Positions 39,188 to 48,364 of a stretch of 64,000 nt of DNA are shown here, in pieces (position 1 is the stretch's first letter; the number at the start of each line of letters is the position of its first letter). The stretch lies in assembly GCF_000757485.1 (NCBI RefSeq), contig NZ_JPYO01000042.1, forward strand, positions 734,830 through 798,829. The letters run 5' to 3'. The DNA comes from Achromobacter sp. RTa. Lineage in GTDB: Bacteria > Pseudomonadota > Gammaproteobacteria > Burkholderiales > Burkholderiaceae_B. A program made the translations under genes and the position numbers. Under the pieces are notes generated by a model. It was not told where the DNA came from, did not search any database, and worked only from the letters and a program-made list of their open reading frames with translations.

Positions 39188-41302
39188 ATGACCCAGCTTC
39201 CCGACTCCTCCCTGTCCCGCCTCTTCGACCCGCAAGGCATCGCCATCGTGGGCGCCTCCGCCACGCCGGGCAAGATCGGCGCCATGCCCGTCACGCTGCT
39301 GCGCCAGCACGGCTACGAAGGCCGCATCGTTCCCGTCAACCCGCGCGCCGAAGCCATCCAGGGCCTGGCCGCCGTGCCGTCCCTGGATGCCCTGGACGGG
39401 AACATAGACCTGGCCATCCTGGCGGTGCCCGCCGCCCATGCCGCGCAGGCGCTGGAGCGCGCGCGCCCCGGCCAGGTCGGCGCGGCGGTGGTCTTCACCT
39501 CGGGCTTCTCGGAAACGGGCGCGGCCGGCGCCGCGCAGCAGGAACGGCTCTGCGCCATTGCCCGCGAACGCGGCATCCGCCTGCTGGGCCCCAACTGCCT
39601 GGGCTTCATGAACGTGCGGCGCAAGGTCTACGCCACGTTCTCGCCAGCGCCCGCCAACGGCATCGTGCCCCCGGGCGGCATCGGCATGGTGTCGCAAAGC
39701 GGCGCGTTCGGCGCCTATGCCTACAGCATGGCCCGCGACCGCGGCCTGGGGCTGTCGCACTGGATCAGCACGGGGAACGAGGCCGACATCGACGTCGCGG
39801 ACTGCATCGAATGGCTGGCTCACGACGCGGACACGCGCGTCATCATGGCCTACATGGAAGGCTGCCGCGACGGCGCCAAGCTGCGCCGCGCCCTGGCCGC
39901 GGCGCGCGCCGCCGGCAAGCCCGTCGTCGTCACGAAGATCGGGCGCACCCAGGCCGGGGCGCAGGCCGCCGCCTCGCACACCGCAGCGCTGGCCGGCGAC
40001 GATGCCGTCTATGACGCTCTGTTCCGCCAATACGGCGCCCTGCGCGCCCGCAGCATCGAGGACTTCTTCAACCTGGGTTACGCGTTGGACACCTGGAAGC
40101 GCCCTCCCGCCGGCAGGCGCCTGGGCATCTTCACGATCTCGGGCGGCGTGGGCGCGCTGATGGCCGACGAGGCCCAGGACGCCGGGCTGGCCCTGCCGGA
40201 ACCCGCCGCCTCCGCCCAGGAGCGCCTGCTGGAGCGCGTGCCCTTCGCCAGCGGACGCAATCCCGTGGACGTCACGGGCCAGGCCGTCTCGGAACCCGGG
40301 CTGCTGCTGACGACCGCCGACGACATGCTGGCGGATGGCCGCTACGACGCGCTGGCGGTATTCCTGGCCGCCGCCGGTTCGTCCGAAACGCTGTGGCCCA
40401 CCTTCGAGGCCTTCGCGCGCGAGATGCAGGCCCGCCACCCCGGCGTGCCGCTGGCCATCAGCGCCCTGTTTCCGCCCGCGCGCCGCCGCGAACTGGAACG
40501 CCTGGGCTGCCTGGTCTTCCCGGACCCCAGCGCCGCCATCCGCACCATCGGCGCCGTGGCCAGCCTGGCGGACCGCGCGGATATGGACGCCAGCGCTATC
40601 GCTCCCTCAGCCTCGCCAGACGGCGCCCCGCCCCTGCTGGACGCCTACAACGAAGTCCAGGCCATGGAGCTGCTGCGCCATGCCGGGCTTCCCGCCACGC
40701 CCTGCACGCTTGCCGCCGATGCCGGCGCAGCGGTGCGGGCCGCTACGGCCCTGGGCTGCCCCGTGGCGCTGAAAGTGGTGTCGCCCGACATCGTGCACAA
40801 GAGCGACGTGGGCGGCGTCAAGCTCAACGTCGCTGGCGAAGACCCGCTGCGGCGCGCGCATGCGGACATCATGGATGCGGTGCGCAGGCGCTGCCCCCAG
40901 GCCCGCATCGACGGCGTGCTGGTCGCGCCCATGGCGCCCAAGGGCGTGGAATGCATCGCAGGCGTGCATTGCGATCCAGTCTTCGGGCCGGTGGTGATGT
41001 TCGGGCTGGGCGGCGTCTTCGTCGAGGTATTGAAGGACGTGAGCTTCCGCCTGGCGCCTTTCGGCCGCGACGAAGCCCTGGCGATGATCCGCGAGATCAA
41101 GGGATATGCGCTGCTGCAAGGCGCGCGCGGCGCGCCGCCCTGCGACATCGGCGCGCTGGCCGATGCGCTGGCCGCCCTCTCGCGCTTCGCCGATGCGCGA
41201 CGCGCCGATTTCAGTTCGGTGGAAATCAATCCCTTGCTGGCGCTGCCCGAGGGCCAGGGCGCGCTGGCGCTGGACGCGGTGGTGATACGGAGCGGCGCTT
41301 AA
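39188..41302 (+). CDS. Acyl-CoA synthetase, ADP-forming (acetate-CoA ligase family)
   Basis: A 704-residue fused-subunit NDP-forming acyl-CoA synthetase. CoA-binding Rossmann domain about 10-135 (AIVGASATPGKIGAMP), succinyl-CoA ligase-like domain with GIGMVSQSGAFGAYAYSMA near residue 160, and a C-terminal ATP-grasp domain (about 480-700: ALKVVSPDIVHKSDVGGVKLNV region). The ATG at 39188 begins MTQLPDSSLSRLFDPQG. It activates the operon's carboxylic acid to its CoA thioester. Its stop overlaps the hipA stop on the opposite strand (TTAA, 41299-41302). Confidence 0.92.
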   Translation: MTQLPDSSLSRLFDPQGIAIVGASATPGKIGAMPVTLLRQHGYEGRIVPVNPRAEAIQGLAAVPSLDALDGNIDLAILAVPAAHAAQALERARPGQVGAAVVFTSGFSETGAAGAAQQERLCAIARERGIRLLGPNCLGFMNVRRKVYATFSPAPANGIVPPGGIGMVSQSGAFGAYAYSMARDRGLGLSHWISTGNEADIDVADCIEWLAHDADTRVIMAYMEGCRDGAKLRRALAAARAAGKPVVVTKIGRTQAGAQAAASHTAALAGDDAVYDALFRQYGALRARSIEDFFNLGYALDTWKRPPAGRRLGIFTISGGVGALMADEAQDAGLALPEPAASAQERLLERVPFASGRNPVDVTGQAVSEPGLLLTTADDMLADGRYDALAVFLAAAGSSETLWPTFEAFAREMQARHPGVPLAISALFPPARRRELERLGCLVFPDPSAAIRTIGAVASLADRADMDASAIAPSASPDGAPPLLDAYNEVQAMELLRHAGLPATPCTLAADAGAAVRAATALGCPVALKVVSPDIVHKSDVGGVKLNVAGEDPLRRAHADIMDAVRRRCPQARIDGVLVAPMAPKGVECIAGVHCDPVFGPVVMFGLGGVFVEVLKDVSFRLAPFGRDEALAMIREIKGYALLQGARGAPPCDIGALADALAALSRFADARRADFSSVEINPLLALPEGQGALALDAVVIRSGA

Positions 41303-42564
41303 GGGTTCCAGCCCCAGCGCTTCGCGAGCCTTTGGGTGTTTTTCCGAATCAACATACCCAGGCGCTCCACCAATGCGCGCTCCGTGCCGGCGGCGACCTG
41401 CTCCAACAGCGCCGCCTGCACCTGTTCCAACGCCGCGGGCAGCTCATTCGTCAGCGCCTCGCCCACCGCGTTGATATATCGCCAAGCAAAACCCAGCTCT
41501 CGCGCCATCGTCTCCAACTGCTCCGGTCCGATGGCGCCCGGCCTCGCCTGCCCACCGATCGACAAGGCAAAATTGCGGGCCAACCCTGGGTAGATCGAGG
41601 TGCACATCAAGTCGTAGAAGGGCGCCAAACGGTAGTGGCCTCCAGGCATCTGCAATACGGACAGATTCTTGGCATGGCTATCGTTGTTGCCCACGCACAG
41701 ATTGAACAGCACCCATTGCAGCAATCGCTTCAAATCCGCAGCGCCGACTCCCATCCTGCCCAGCAATTCGCGGCACTGAGCCAGTGACGGGCCGCCGTCC
41801 GATTCGTATTTCACGTCGGATGGTTTACCGGCCAGCTGGCATAAGTCCAACTGATGCATGCGCAACAAACCGCCCGTATCGTCGAATGCGCGGTCATAGC
41901 GCCGGATAAGGCAGGCTCGCGTGTCGCGCTGATAACTGGCCTGCGCCACGCCCAGGCCCAGTCTGTCCGCCAACAGCATCACCAGGGTTTCATTGAGAGC
42001 CGACGACCAGACCTTGTCGAAACCCCGTATGTCCGGCTTCAGGATGTGCGAGGATGGCGACGTCCCCTCGGGCAGCGCAGGCGACCCATCCGGCATTACC
42101 ATCAACAGCAGCTTGTCCTGGGCGCCCGCCAGGGATATCCGCGCTCCGTCCGCGTTCTCCGCGACCAGCGCCGGCACCGCCGCATCCTTTAGGCGAGCCG
42201 CGATTTCCTGCCAGGTGGTAGGCTGATAGCGCGCCGGTGCTGGCCGCTCGCCCTGCGGCAATATGGTCAAACCGCTGGCAGTATCGCCCCCCACACTGCG
42301 CAACAGCCCGAACACGGTCGTGGCATGACGGCTGGCCTGCAGGAACTTACGGACCTGCCCTTCGGGCAACAAGTTTTCAAAAAAGGCATGGACGGCCCCG
42401 CCCACGTGATCACCGCTACGCATTGGCATCGACGGCGAGATAGCATGCGCGCCGGGCAGGCCCAGCCAGGCATCGTCGTAGACGAAGCGCAAGGGCCGCT
42501 CGTCGAACAAGCGGCCGACCTTGCGGTCGGCGTGATAAATGTCCAGCCCATCGGCAGCGTTCAT
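41299..42564 (-). CDS. hipA: HipA-family Ser/Thr kinase toxin
   Basis: A 421-residue HipA-like kinase. The N-terminal subdomain (about 1-105) includes GLPGAHAISPSMPMR and FFENLLPEGQ; the kinase core has the SLAGAQDKLLL nucleotide loop, HILKPD, the catalytic GNNDSHAKNLSVL near residue 290 and APFYDLMCTS as the metal-binding DFG equivalent. E. coli HipA (440 residues) phosphorylates GltX and induces persistence. It overlaps hipB by four bases (ATGA). All key catalytic residues seem present, so it should be active unless held by HipB. Confidence 0.94.
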   Translation of the reverse strand: MNAADGLDIYHADRKVGRLFDERPLRFVYDDAWLGLPGAHAISPSMPMRSGDHVGGAVHAFFENLLPEGQVRKFLQASRHATTVFGLLRSVGGDTASGLTILPQGERPAPARYQPTTWQEIAARLKDAAVPALVAENADGARISLAGAQDKLLLMVMPDGSPALPEGTSPSSHILKPDIRGFDKVWSSALNETLVMLLADRLGLGVAQASYQRDTRACLIRRYDRAFDDTGGLLRMHQLDLCQLAGKPSDVKYESDGGPSLAQCRELLGRMGVGAADLKRLLQWVLFNLCVGNNDSHAKNLSVLQMPGGHYRLAPFYDLMCTSIYPGLARNFALSIGGQARPGAIGPEQLETMARELGFAWRYINAVGEALTNELPAALEQVQAALLEQVAAGTERALVERLGMLIRKNTQRLAKRWGWNP

Positions 42565-42830
42565 GACAGGCTCGCGCGCTTGGGCACCACCCGCACTTCC
42601 AGGCCCAGCAGATCCAGCATGTCCAACACCTTCTGCAGCTGCAGTGTCGGCTTGCCACGCTCCAGATCCACCACATAACGATTGCCCGTGCCAGACAGGC
42701 CAGCCAGATCCGCCTGCAACAGGCCCTGAGAGCGCCGGACCTCCTTCACCAGCGCTCCCAGCTGGGCCGAGCTGCGGATAGTCACACCGGATTCGCCTGC
42801 GAGAGCGGCGGGAATATCGTTCGCGGCCAT
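42561..42830 (-). CDS. hipB: HipB-type antitoxin / XRE repressor
   Basis: An 89-residue helix-turn-helix protein: about residues 24-80 form the XRE fold (LGALVKEVRRSQGLLQADLA, then NRYVVDLERGKPTLQLQ). It neutralises HipA and represses its own operon. Three matching palindromes lie upstream (42842-42959). GGAGGCGCCC precedes the ATG at 42830. The C-terminal extension after VRVVPKR is short, without the long tail that destabilises E. coli HipB. Confidence 0.93.
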   Translation of the reverse strand: MAANDIPAALAGESGVTIRSSAQLGALVKEVRRSQGLLQADLAGLSGTGNRYVVDLERGKPTLQLQKVLDMLDLLGLEVRVVPKRASLS

Positions 42831-42841
42831 GGGCGCCTCCA

Positions 42842-42959
42842 GAATTACCGTTCGGTAATTCTAAGCGAATAAATCGCCATATCGCCCAAAAAAATTACCG
42901 ATCGGGAATAATTAATATCCGGCATCTGCTGCCAAGCCAAATAGTTACCGATCGGTAAT
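42842..42959. promoter_or_regulatory. Three hipBA operators with 50-bp spacing
   Basis: Three copies of the palindrome TTACCG(A/T)TCGGTAA lie upstream of hipB: 42844-42859 (extended to the 20-bp GAATTACCGTTCGGTAATTC), 42894-42909 (one arm degenerate, TCGGGAA) and 42944-42959. Their centres are at 42851.5, 42901.5 and 42951.5, exactly 50 bp apart. They are the natural binding sites for HipB or the HipBA complex. AT-rich promoter elements lie between them. Confidence 0.9.
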
Positions 42960-42980
42960 ATTTCCTTCTCTCTTGGAAGC

Positions 42981-43958
42981 TCAATCCAGCACGGTCTTGC
43001 CCACATTCCAATGCAGCGGTTTCGCCCCCGCCACGGGCGCCTGCCAGACTGAAATTCCCGTATTGAAAAGGCTGCCCAGGTAGGCCGTGCGCAAGTCCGG
43101 CCCGCCAAACGCGATGCTGGAAATATTGCGCAAGCCGTAGTGCTTGCCAGTGCTGATTTCCTCGAAGCCGAACGCGTTGGCGGCGAAGGCCCGTTCCGCC
43201 GCGTCGATGGCGCCGTCGTCGCAATCTTCGATGTGGACGGTGCAATGGCCGTGCCGGTCCACCTGCAGCACTCGGTTGCTGACGACGCTGGTCAGCCAGA
43301 TGCCGCCCTCCTCGTCGAACTCCAGGCCATCCGGCCAGGTGCCGCGCCCGAATTCGCACACAAGCTCCTGCTTGCCCAGGGTGGGGCCAGGCAGGATTTC
43401 AAAGCGCGACATGCGGCGGGCGATGGTCTCGTTCACGTACAGCCAGCGGCCCGTCGGATCCACCCGTAACTCATTGCTGAAGCCCAGCCCACGCGCCACG
43501 ATCTCGACGCGGCTGCCGCCCGGACGCATCACGCCGATCATGGCGTCGGCATTCTCCGTATGGAAGGCCAGGCTGCGCGGCTCCCGCTGCGTGCACAGCG
43601 ACAGCCAGACGTTGCCATGCTCGTCCGGGAACAGGAAGTTGAGCGGCGAGCGCGGCAGGCCCTGCTCCTCGGTCAGGAAGGGTTCGAGCTGGCCGGGCGC
43701 GACCAGCTTCCAAGCGCCGCCGCGCGGGCCGACGTTGGCGATCAGGAAGCTGCCGTCATCCAGCAGCGCAATGCCGTTGGCCACGAATTCGTCTGCCGGC
43801 CATTGCACCGCCGGCTGGCCGTCCGGGTCCCGGTCCACGCGCACCACGCCGCGCTGGCGGTCGCAGGCATAGAGGCGCCCGTCGGCAAGCGCGATCACCG
43901 ATTCGGGCCGGTTCAGATGATTGCCGATGAGCGGCAGGGGCTGCTGCAGGACTGTCAT
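42981..43958 (-). CDS. SMP-30/gluconolactonase-family protein
   Basis: A 325-residue six-bladed propeller of the SMP-30/LRE family. The start ATG at 43958 gives MTVLQQPLPLIGNHLN. RPESVIALADGRLYACDR carries the metal-binding Glu; NELRVDPTGRWLYVNET and WPDGLEFDEEGGIWLTSVV carry the Asn and Asp ligands of the divalent metal. It likely hydrolyses a sugar-acid lactone. It lies 60 bp after a Bug receptor gene on the same strand, a common pair in which the receptor imports the related acid. Confidence 0.9.
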   Translation of the reverse strand: MTVLQQPLPLIGNHLNRPESVIALADGRLYACDRQRGVVRVDRDPDGQPAVQWPADEFVANGIALLDDGSFLIANVGPRGGAWKLVAPGQLEPFLTEEQGLPRSPLNFLFPDEHGNVWLSLCTQREPRSLAFHTENADAMIGVMRPGGSRVEIVARGLGFSNELRVDPTGRWLYVNETIARRMSRFEILPGPTLGKQELVCEFGRGTWPDGLEFDEEGGIWLTSVVSNRVLQVDRHGHCTVHIEDCDDGAIDAAERAFAANAFGFEEISTGKHYGLRNISSIAFGGPDLRTAYLGSLFNTGISVWQAPVAGAKPLHWNVGKTVLD

Positions 43959-44018
43959 GTCGATGGATTCTCCAGGTGAACGGGTGCCGCGGTCCTCCGC
44001 GGCGCGCAACGGCCCGCT

Positions 44019-45047
44019 CTACTCGATCTGGACGCGGGAGTTGCGCACGATGCCGCCCCAGCGCTGGTATTCGCTTTGCAGGAAGGCGCGGTATTCCTCG
44101 GTCTTCATGATCTGGGGCACGATGTACTGCGTGCGCAGGTTCTCCTGGACGGTGGCGTCGCGCATCACGTTGCCGAGCTCGTCGTTCAGGCGCGCCAGGA
44201 TGGGCGCGGGAATGTTGGCCGGGCCCAGCAGGCCCACGGCGCTGCGCAGGTCCAGGTCCATCCCCTGCTCCTTGAGCGTGGGCAGGTCCGGCAAGGTGGC
44301 GTAGCGCTCGGGCGAGCCCAGGCCCAGCATCCGGATCTTGCCCTCTTTCACATAACCGTCGGTAATCTGCATGGGCAGGATGGCGGCGTCGACCTGCCCG
44401 GAGGCCAGCCCCAGCAGCTCCGGCGCGGTGCCCTGATACGGCACGTGCAGGATCTCCAGCCCATTCTCGGCCTTGAAGTTCTCCATCACCAGCTGCGCCG
44501 TGCTGCCGATGCCCCAGGTGCCATAGGTGTACTTGCGCGGAGACTTGCGGACCAGCGCCAGGAACTCCTGCGCGTTGCGCGCCGGAATGGACGGATGCAC
44601 GGCCAGCCCGAACTGGAAATAGCCGATAGGCGCCACCGGCGAAAAATCCCGCAGCGCATCGTAGGGAGACTGCTTGTACAGCTGCGGAAAGATGAAGTGC
44701 GAGTCCGCGGTGGCATACACCACGGTATAGCCGTCGGGCTTGCTGCGCGCCGCCTGGGCGCTGCCTATCGTGCCGGTGGCGCCGCCGCGGTTCTCCACGA
44801 CGATGGGCTGGCGCACCCGGTCGCTCAGCTTGGAAGTCAGCATGCGCACGACGATGTCCCCGCCGCCGCCCGCGGCCCAGGGCACGATGAACGTCAGCGG
44901 ATGGGAAGGAAAGTTGCCGGCACCGCCGGTGCTGGCCCGGGCTGCCCCCGCGGCAAGCGAACCGGCGATGGCGCCGGTCATCCAAGGCGCCAGGGCCAGG
45001 CCGCGCACGACCTGGCGCCGCGCCTCCATGAATGCGCGATGTGTCAT
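44019..45047 (-). CDS. Tripartite tricarboxylate transporter (Bug) binding protein, third copy
   Basis: A 342-residue periplasmic binding protein. The signal peptide has an Arg-rich start (MTHRAFMEARRQVVRGLALA), possibly Tat-like, ending near ARAST. The family blocks FIVPWAAGGGGD, VENRGGATGTIG and VPYQGTAPELLGLASGQVD are present. GGAGAGAGAC is just upstream of the ATG at 45047. It is the first gene of a pair with the SMP-30 gene. Confidence 0.92.
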   Translation of the reverse strand: MTHRAFMEARRQVVRGLALAPWMTGAIAGSLAAGAARASTGGAGNFPSHPLTFIVPWAAGGGGDIVVRMLTSKLSDRVRQPIVVENRGGATGTIGSAQAARSKPDGYTVVYATADSHFIFPQLYKQSPYDALRDFSPVAPIGYFQFGLAVHPSIPARNAQEFLALVRKSPRKYTYGTWGIGSTAQLVMENFKAENGLEILHVPYQGTAPELLGLASGQVDAAILPMQITDGYVKEGKIRMLGLGSPERYATLPDLPTLKEQGMDLDLRSAVGLLGPANIPAPILARLNDELGNVMRDATVQENLRTQYIVPQIMKTEEYRAFLQSEYQRWGGIVRNSRVQIE

Positions 45048-45241
45048 GTCTCTCTCCATGCCCCGCATGGCCCGCGGGATTCTTATGGCGGAAGAGGCTG
45101 GCCGCCGCAGGCGGCCGGCCGCTACCGTGGCAGCAATAATCGCGCAATTCGCATCGCGGATGGCATCGTAAATTCTCGGGCCGCTATGGCAAACGGCGAT
45201 GGCTTGCCGGCAACCCGGCGGCTGGACGCGTCCGGCCCGGG

Positions 45242-46156
45242 CTAGGCCTGGGGCGCGCGCAGGATGGCTTCGATGCGAGCGGCCTTGTCCGCGTCGATCC
45301 CGCCCGCGGCAAGCGCCAGCGACACGCTGCGCAGGCACAGTTCGCGATAGAGCCGCGCCGTATCGCCGTCCAGCTCGCCCAGGGCGGCCACGTGCTTCTC
45401 GACGGTGCCCGCGTCGCCGCGCGATACCGGGCCCGGCATGCCCTTGGCCAGCCCCGCGGCCTCGATGGAGGCCAGCGTGCCCCGCACCATGGGCACAAGC
45501 GCCGGCAGGGCCTGCGCCTCGGTCGCGCCCCACGACTGCCAGATGCGCACGGCCTCGCCCAGCACCACGTTGATGTACTGCGAGGCATACCCCGCCGCGG
45601 CATGGTACCTGGCCCGCATGCCCGGAGGCAGCTGGTTGGCGGTGCAGCCCAGGCGCTCGACCAGCCCCAGCAGGATGCGGCTGAGCTCGCCTTGCGCTTC
45701 TATCGTGATCGTGGAGCCCGGCAGGGACTTGGCTGCCGCGGCCGGGTCGGCGAACGTCTGCATGGGATGGAAGCCGCCAATCATGGCGCCGTCGGCGGCG
45801 GCTTTGGCCAGCGCCGAGACTTCCGTGGCGCCGCTGCAGTGCACGACGCCCTGGCCCTCGCGCCATTGGAGCCCGTCCGCGGTCGCCTGGATGGCGCCGT
45901 CGGGCGTGGTAATGAACACTAGGTCGCATTCGTCGGCAAGCCGCTGCGCCGGATACTGGGCGCAATGCGCAATCGGCGCCGCCAGCTCGGCCGCGCGCGC
46001 GGCGCCGCGGCTGGCCACCGCATGCACCCGGCAGCCGGCCGCATCCAGGCTCCACGCCAGGGCGCGGCCCAGGCGGCCCGCGCCGATGAAACCGATCTTG
46101 AGTTCTGCAATGGGTGCGCGGGTGTGGGGCATGGAAGGCTCGGCAAGGTCCGACAA
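45242..46156 (-). CDS. Rossmann-like / DUF2520 oxidoreductase-type protein
   Basis: A 304-residue protein. The N-terminal NAD(P)-binding fold has IGFIGAGRLGRALAWSL near residue 20 and resembles ProC/TyrA-like dehydrogenases; the C-terminal DUF2520 helical domain (about 145-275) has YHAAAGYASQYINVVLGEA. An internal Met at codon 9 is an alternative start. The enzymatic role of this family is not established; a link with pantothenate or proline-type metabolism has been guessed only from fold. It stands alone here. Confidence 0.85.
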   Translation of the reverse strand: MSDLAEPSMPHTRAPIAELKIGFIGAGRLGRALAWSLDAAGCRVHAVASRGAARAAELAAPIAHCAQYPAQRLADECDLVFITTPDGAIQATADGLQWREGQGVVHCSGATEVSALAKAAADGAMIGGFHPMQTFADPAAAAKSLPGSTITIEAQGELSRILLGLVERLGCTANQLPPGMRARYHAAAGYASQYINVVLGEAVRIWQSWGATEAQALPALVPMVRGTLASIEAAGLAKGMPGPVSRGDAGTVEKHVAALGELDGDTARLYRELCLRSVSLALAAGGIDADKAARIEAILRAPQA

Positions 46157-46242
46157 GGCGTCAGCCCGAAGGTTAACGCCTGCGCCCGCATAAGCCCCTG
46201 TTTATTTTTTCCAGGCGCCATCGCCTCGCGCGAAGGCGGCGA

Positions 46243-46277
46243 AAAAAACAAAAGCCCCTGGCGCCATGCCAGGGGCT
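46243..46277 (-). terminator. Terminator of htpG
   Basis: Reading leftwards, AGCCCCTGGC and GCCAGGGGCT form ten perfect pairs around a 5-base loop (46253-46277), followed by TTTTGTTTTTTT (46243-46254). It begins 24 bp after the htpG stop. Confidence 0.9.
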
Positions 46278-46300
46278 CTTGCGTGCCGGCTGCTTGCCGC

Positions 46301-48199
46301 TTACTTCAACAGCAGCGCATTCAGGCGCTTCACGAACGCGGCCGGGTCGGCGATCTGCGCGCCTTCGGCGAGCAGGGCCTGGTCCAGCAGCAGGCGGGCC
46401 CATTGGTCGAACTCGCCGTCCTCGGCCGCGCGGATGCGCGCCAGCAGCGGATGCTCGGGGTTGATCTCGAGCACGGGCTTCACGTTGGGCGCTTCCTGGC
46501 CGGCGGCCTTCAGCATGCGCAGCAGGTGCGGGCTCAGTTCGTTCTGGCCCACCACCACGCAAGCCGGCGAATCCACCAGGCGCAGCGTCACGCGCACTTC
46601 CTTGACCTGCTCTTCCAGCGTCTTCTGCAGGCGCTCGACCAGCGGCTTGAAGTCCTCGGCCACTTCGGCCTGGTGCTTCTTTTCTTCCTCGTCGGCCAGC
46701 TCGGCCAGGTCCAGACCGCCCTTGGCCACCGACACCAGCGACTTGCCGTCGAATTCGCGCAGGTAGGACAGCATCCATTCGTCTACGCGGTCCGACAGCA
46801 GCAGCACTTCGATGCCCTTCTTGCGGAAGATCTCCAGGTGCGGGCTGTTGCTGGCCGCGGCGAAGGTGTCCGCCGTGACGTAGTAGATCTTGTCCTGGCC
46901 TTCCTTCATGCGCGACACGTAATCGGCGAAGGACACGGTCTGGGCCTGGTCGCCGGTGTTCGTGGACGCGAAGCGCATCAGCTTGGCGATGCGTTCCAGG
47001 TTGGCGTGGTCTTCGCCCGCGCCTTCCTTCAGCACCTGGCCGAATTCCGACCAGAACGTGGCGTAGTCTTCCGCCTTGTTCTCGGCCATGTCTTCCAGCA
47101 GCGACAGGATGCGCTTGGCCGAGCCTTCGCGGATCGCGCGCACGTCGCGGCTTTCCTGCAGGATCTCGCGCGACACGTTCAGCGGCAGGTCCGCCGAATC
47201 GATCACGCCGCGCACGAAACGCAGGTAGGAAGGCAGCAGCTGATCGGCGTCGTCCATGATGAAGACGCGCTTCACGTACAGCTTCACGCCGCGGCGGCCG
47301 TCGCGGTCCCAGAGGTCCATCGGCGCATGCTTGGGCACGTACAGCAGCTGGGTGTATTCGCTGCGGCCTTCCACGCGGTTGTGCGTCCACGCGAGCGGAT
47401 CGTCGTAGTCATGCGAAACCGTCTTGTAGAACTCGCGGTACTGCTCTTCCGTGACGTCGGACTTGCTGCGGGCCCACAGCGCGTTGGCCTGGTTCACCGT
47501 TTCCAGTTCGTCCGTCTTGACCTGCTCGCCCTTTTCCTGGTCCCACTCTTCCTTGGCCATGCGGATGGGCAGGGAGATGTGGTCGGAATAGCGGCGCAGG
47601 ATCTCGCGCAGCTTCCAGCCGTTGAGCAGCTCATCTTCGTCGGCGCGCAGGTGCAGCGTCACGTCGGTGCCCCGCGTGGCCTTCTCGGCCGCGGCGATCG
47701 TGAATTCGCCCTGGCCGTCCGATTCCCACTGGATCGCGTCGGCGGCGCCGGCCCGGCGGCTTACCACCGTGACCTTGTCGGCCACGATGAACGAGGAATA
47801 GAAACCCACCCCGAACTGGCCGATCAGCTGCGCATCCTTCTGCTTGTCGCCCGTCAACTGCGAGAAGAATTCGCGGGTGCCGGAGCGGGCGATGGTGCCC
47901 AGGTTGGCCACCGCTTCTTCGCGCGACAGGCCGATGCCGTTGTCCGAGATCGTGATCGTGCGGGCGGCCTTGTCGTAGCTGACGGTGATGGCCAGCTCTC
48001 CGTCGCCGCCGAGCAGCTCCGGACTGTCGATGGCTTCGAAGCGCAGCTTGTCGCAGGCGTCCGACGCGTTCGACACCAGCTCGCGCAGGAAGATTTCCTT
48101 GTTGCTGTACAGCGAATGGATCATCAGGTGCAGCAGCTGCTTCACCTCGGCCTGGAATCCCAGGGTTTCGGACGTGGAAGGCGTGGCGGTTTGGCTCAT
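46301..48199 (-). CDS. htpG: Molecular chaperone HtpG (Hsp90)
   Basis: A 632-residue bacterial Hsp90. The N-terminal GHKL ATPase has [14 protein letters not shown] (Glu/Asn), [20 protein letters not shown] and [17 protein letters not shown]; the middle domain (about 235-500) has an Arg in the NVSREILQ region; the C-terminal dimerisation domain completes it. The usual family length is about 620-640. It refolds stress-damaged proteins in the cytoplasm. No sigma32-type promoter was assigned. Confidence 0.98.
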   Translation of the reverse strand: MSQTATPSTSETLGFQAEVKQLLHLMIHSLYSNKEIFLRELVSNASDACDKLRFEAIDSPELLGGDGELAITVSYDKAARTITISDNGIGLSREEAVANLGTIARSGTREFFSQLTGDKQKDAQLIGQFGVGFYSSFIVADKVTVVSRRAGAADAIQWESDGQGEFTIAAAEKATRGTDVTLHLRADEDELLNGWKLREILRRYSDHISLPIRMAKEEWDQEKGEQVKTDELETVNQANALWARSKSDVTEEQYREFYKTVSHDYDDPLAWTHNRVEGRSEYTQLLYVPKHAPMDLWDRDGRRGVKLYVKRVFIMDDADQLLPSYLRFVRGVIDSADLPLNVSREILQESRDVRAIREGSAKRILSLLEDMAENKAEDYATFWSEFGQVLKEGAGEDHANLERIAKLMRFASTNTGDQAQTVSFADYVSRMKEGQDKIYYVTADTFAAASNSPHLEIFRKKGIEVLLLSDRVDEWMLSYLREFDGKSLVSVAKGGLDLAELADEEEKKHQAEVAEDFKPLVERLQKTLEEQVKEVRVTLRLVDSPACVVVGQNELSPHLLRMLKAAGQEAPNVKPVLEINPEHPLLARIRAAEDGEFDQWARLLLDQALLAEGAQIADPAAFVKRLNALLLK

Positions 48200-48364
48200 G
48201 GTTCTACGTGGCTAGGTAAATAAATTAGGGACAATTAACCGCGACCGGGACGTTCAGCCCGCGCGGCCGCCGGGAAACCCTACTGATGTGGGGGCCAATC
48301 GCGCGCATTTCAAGGCCCGGCCGACAAGCCCCGCCCGATGCGCTCCCGAATTCCCGCCCCCGTC

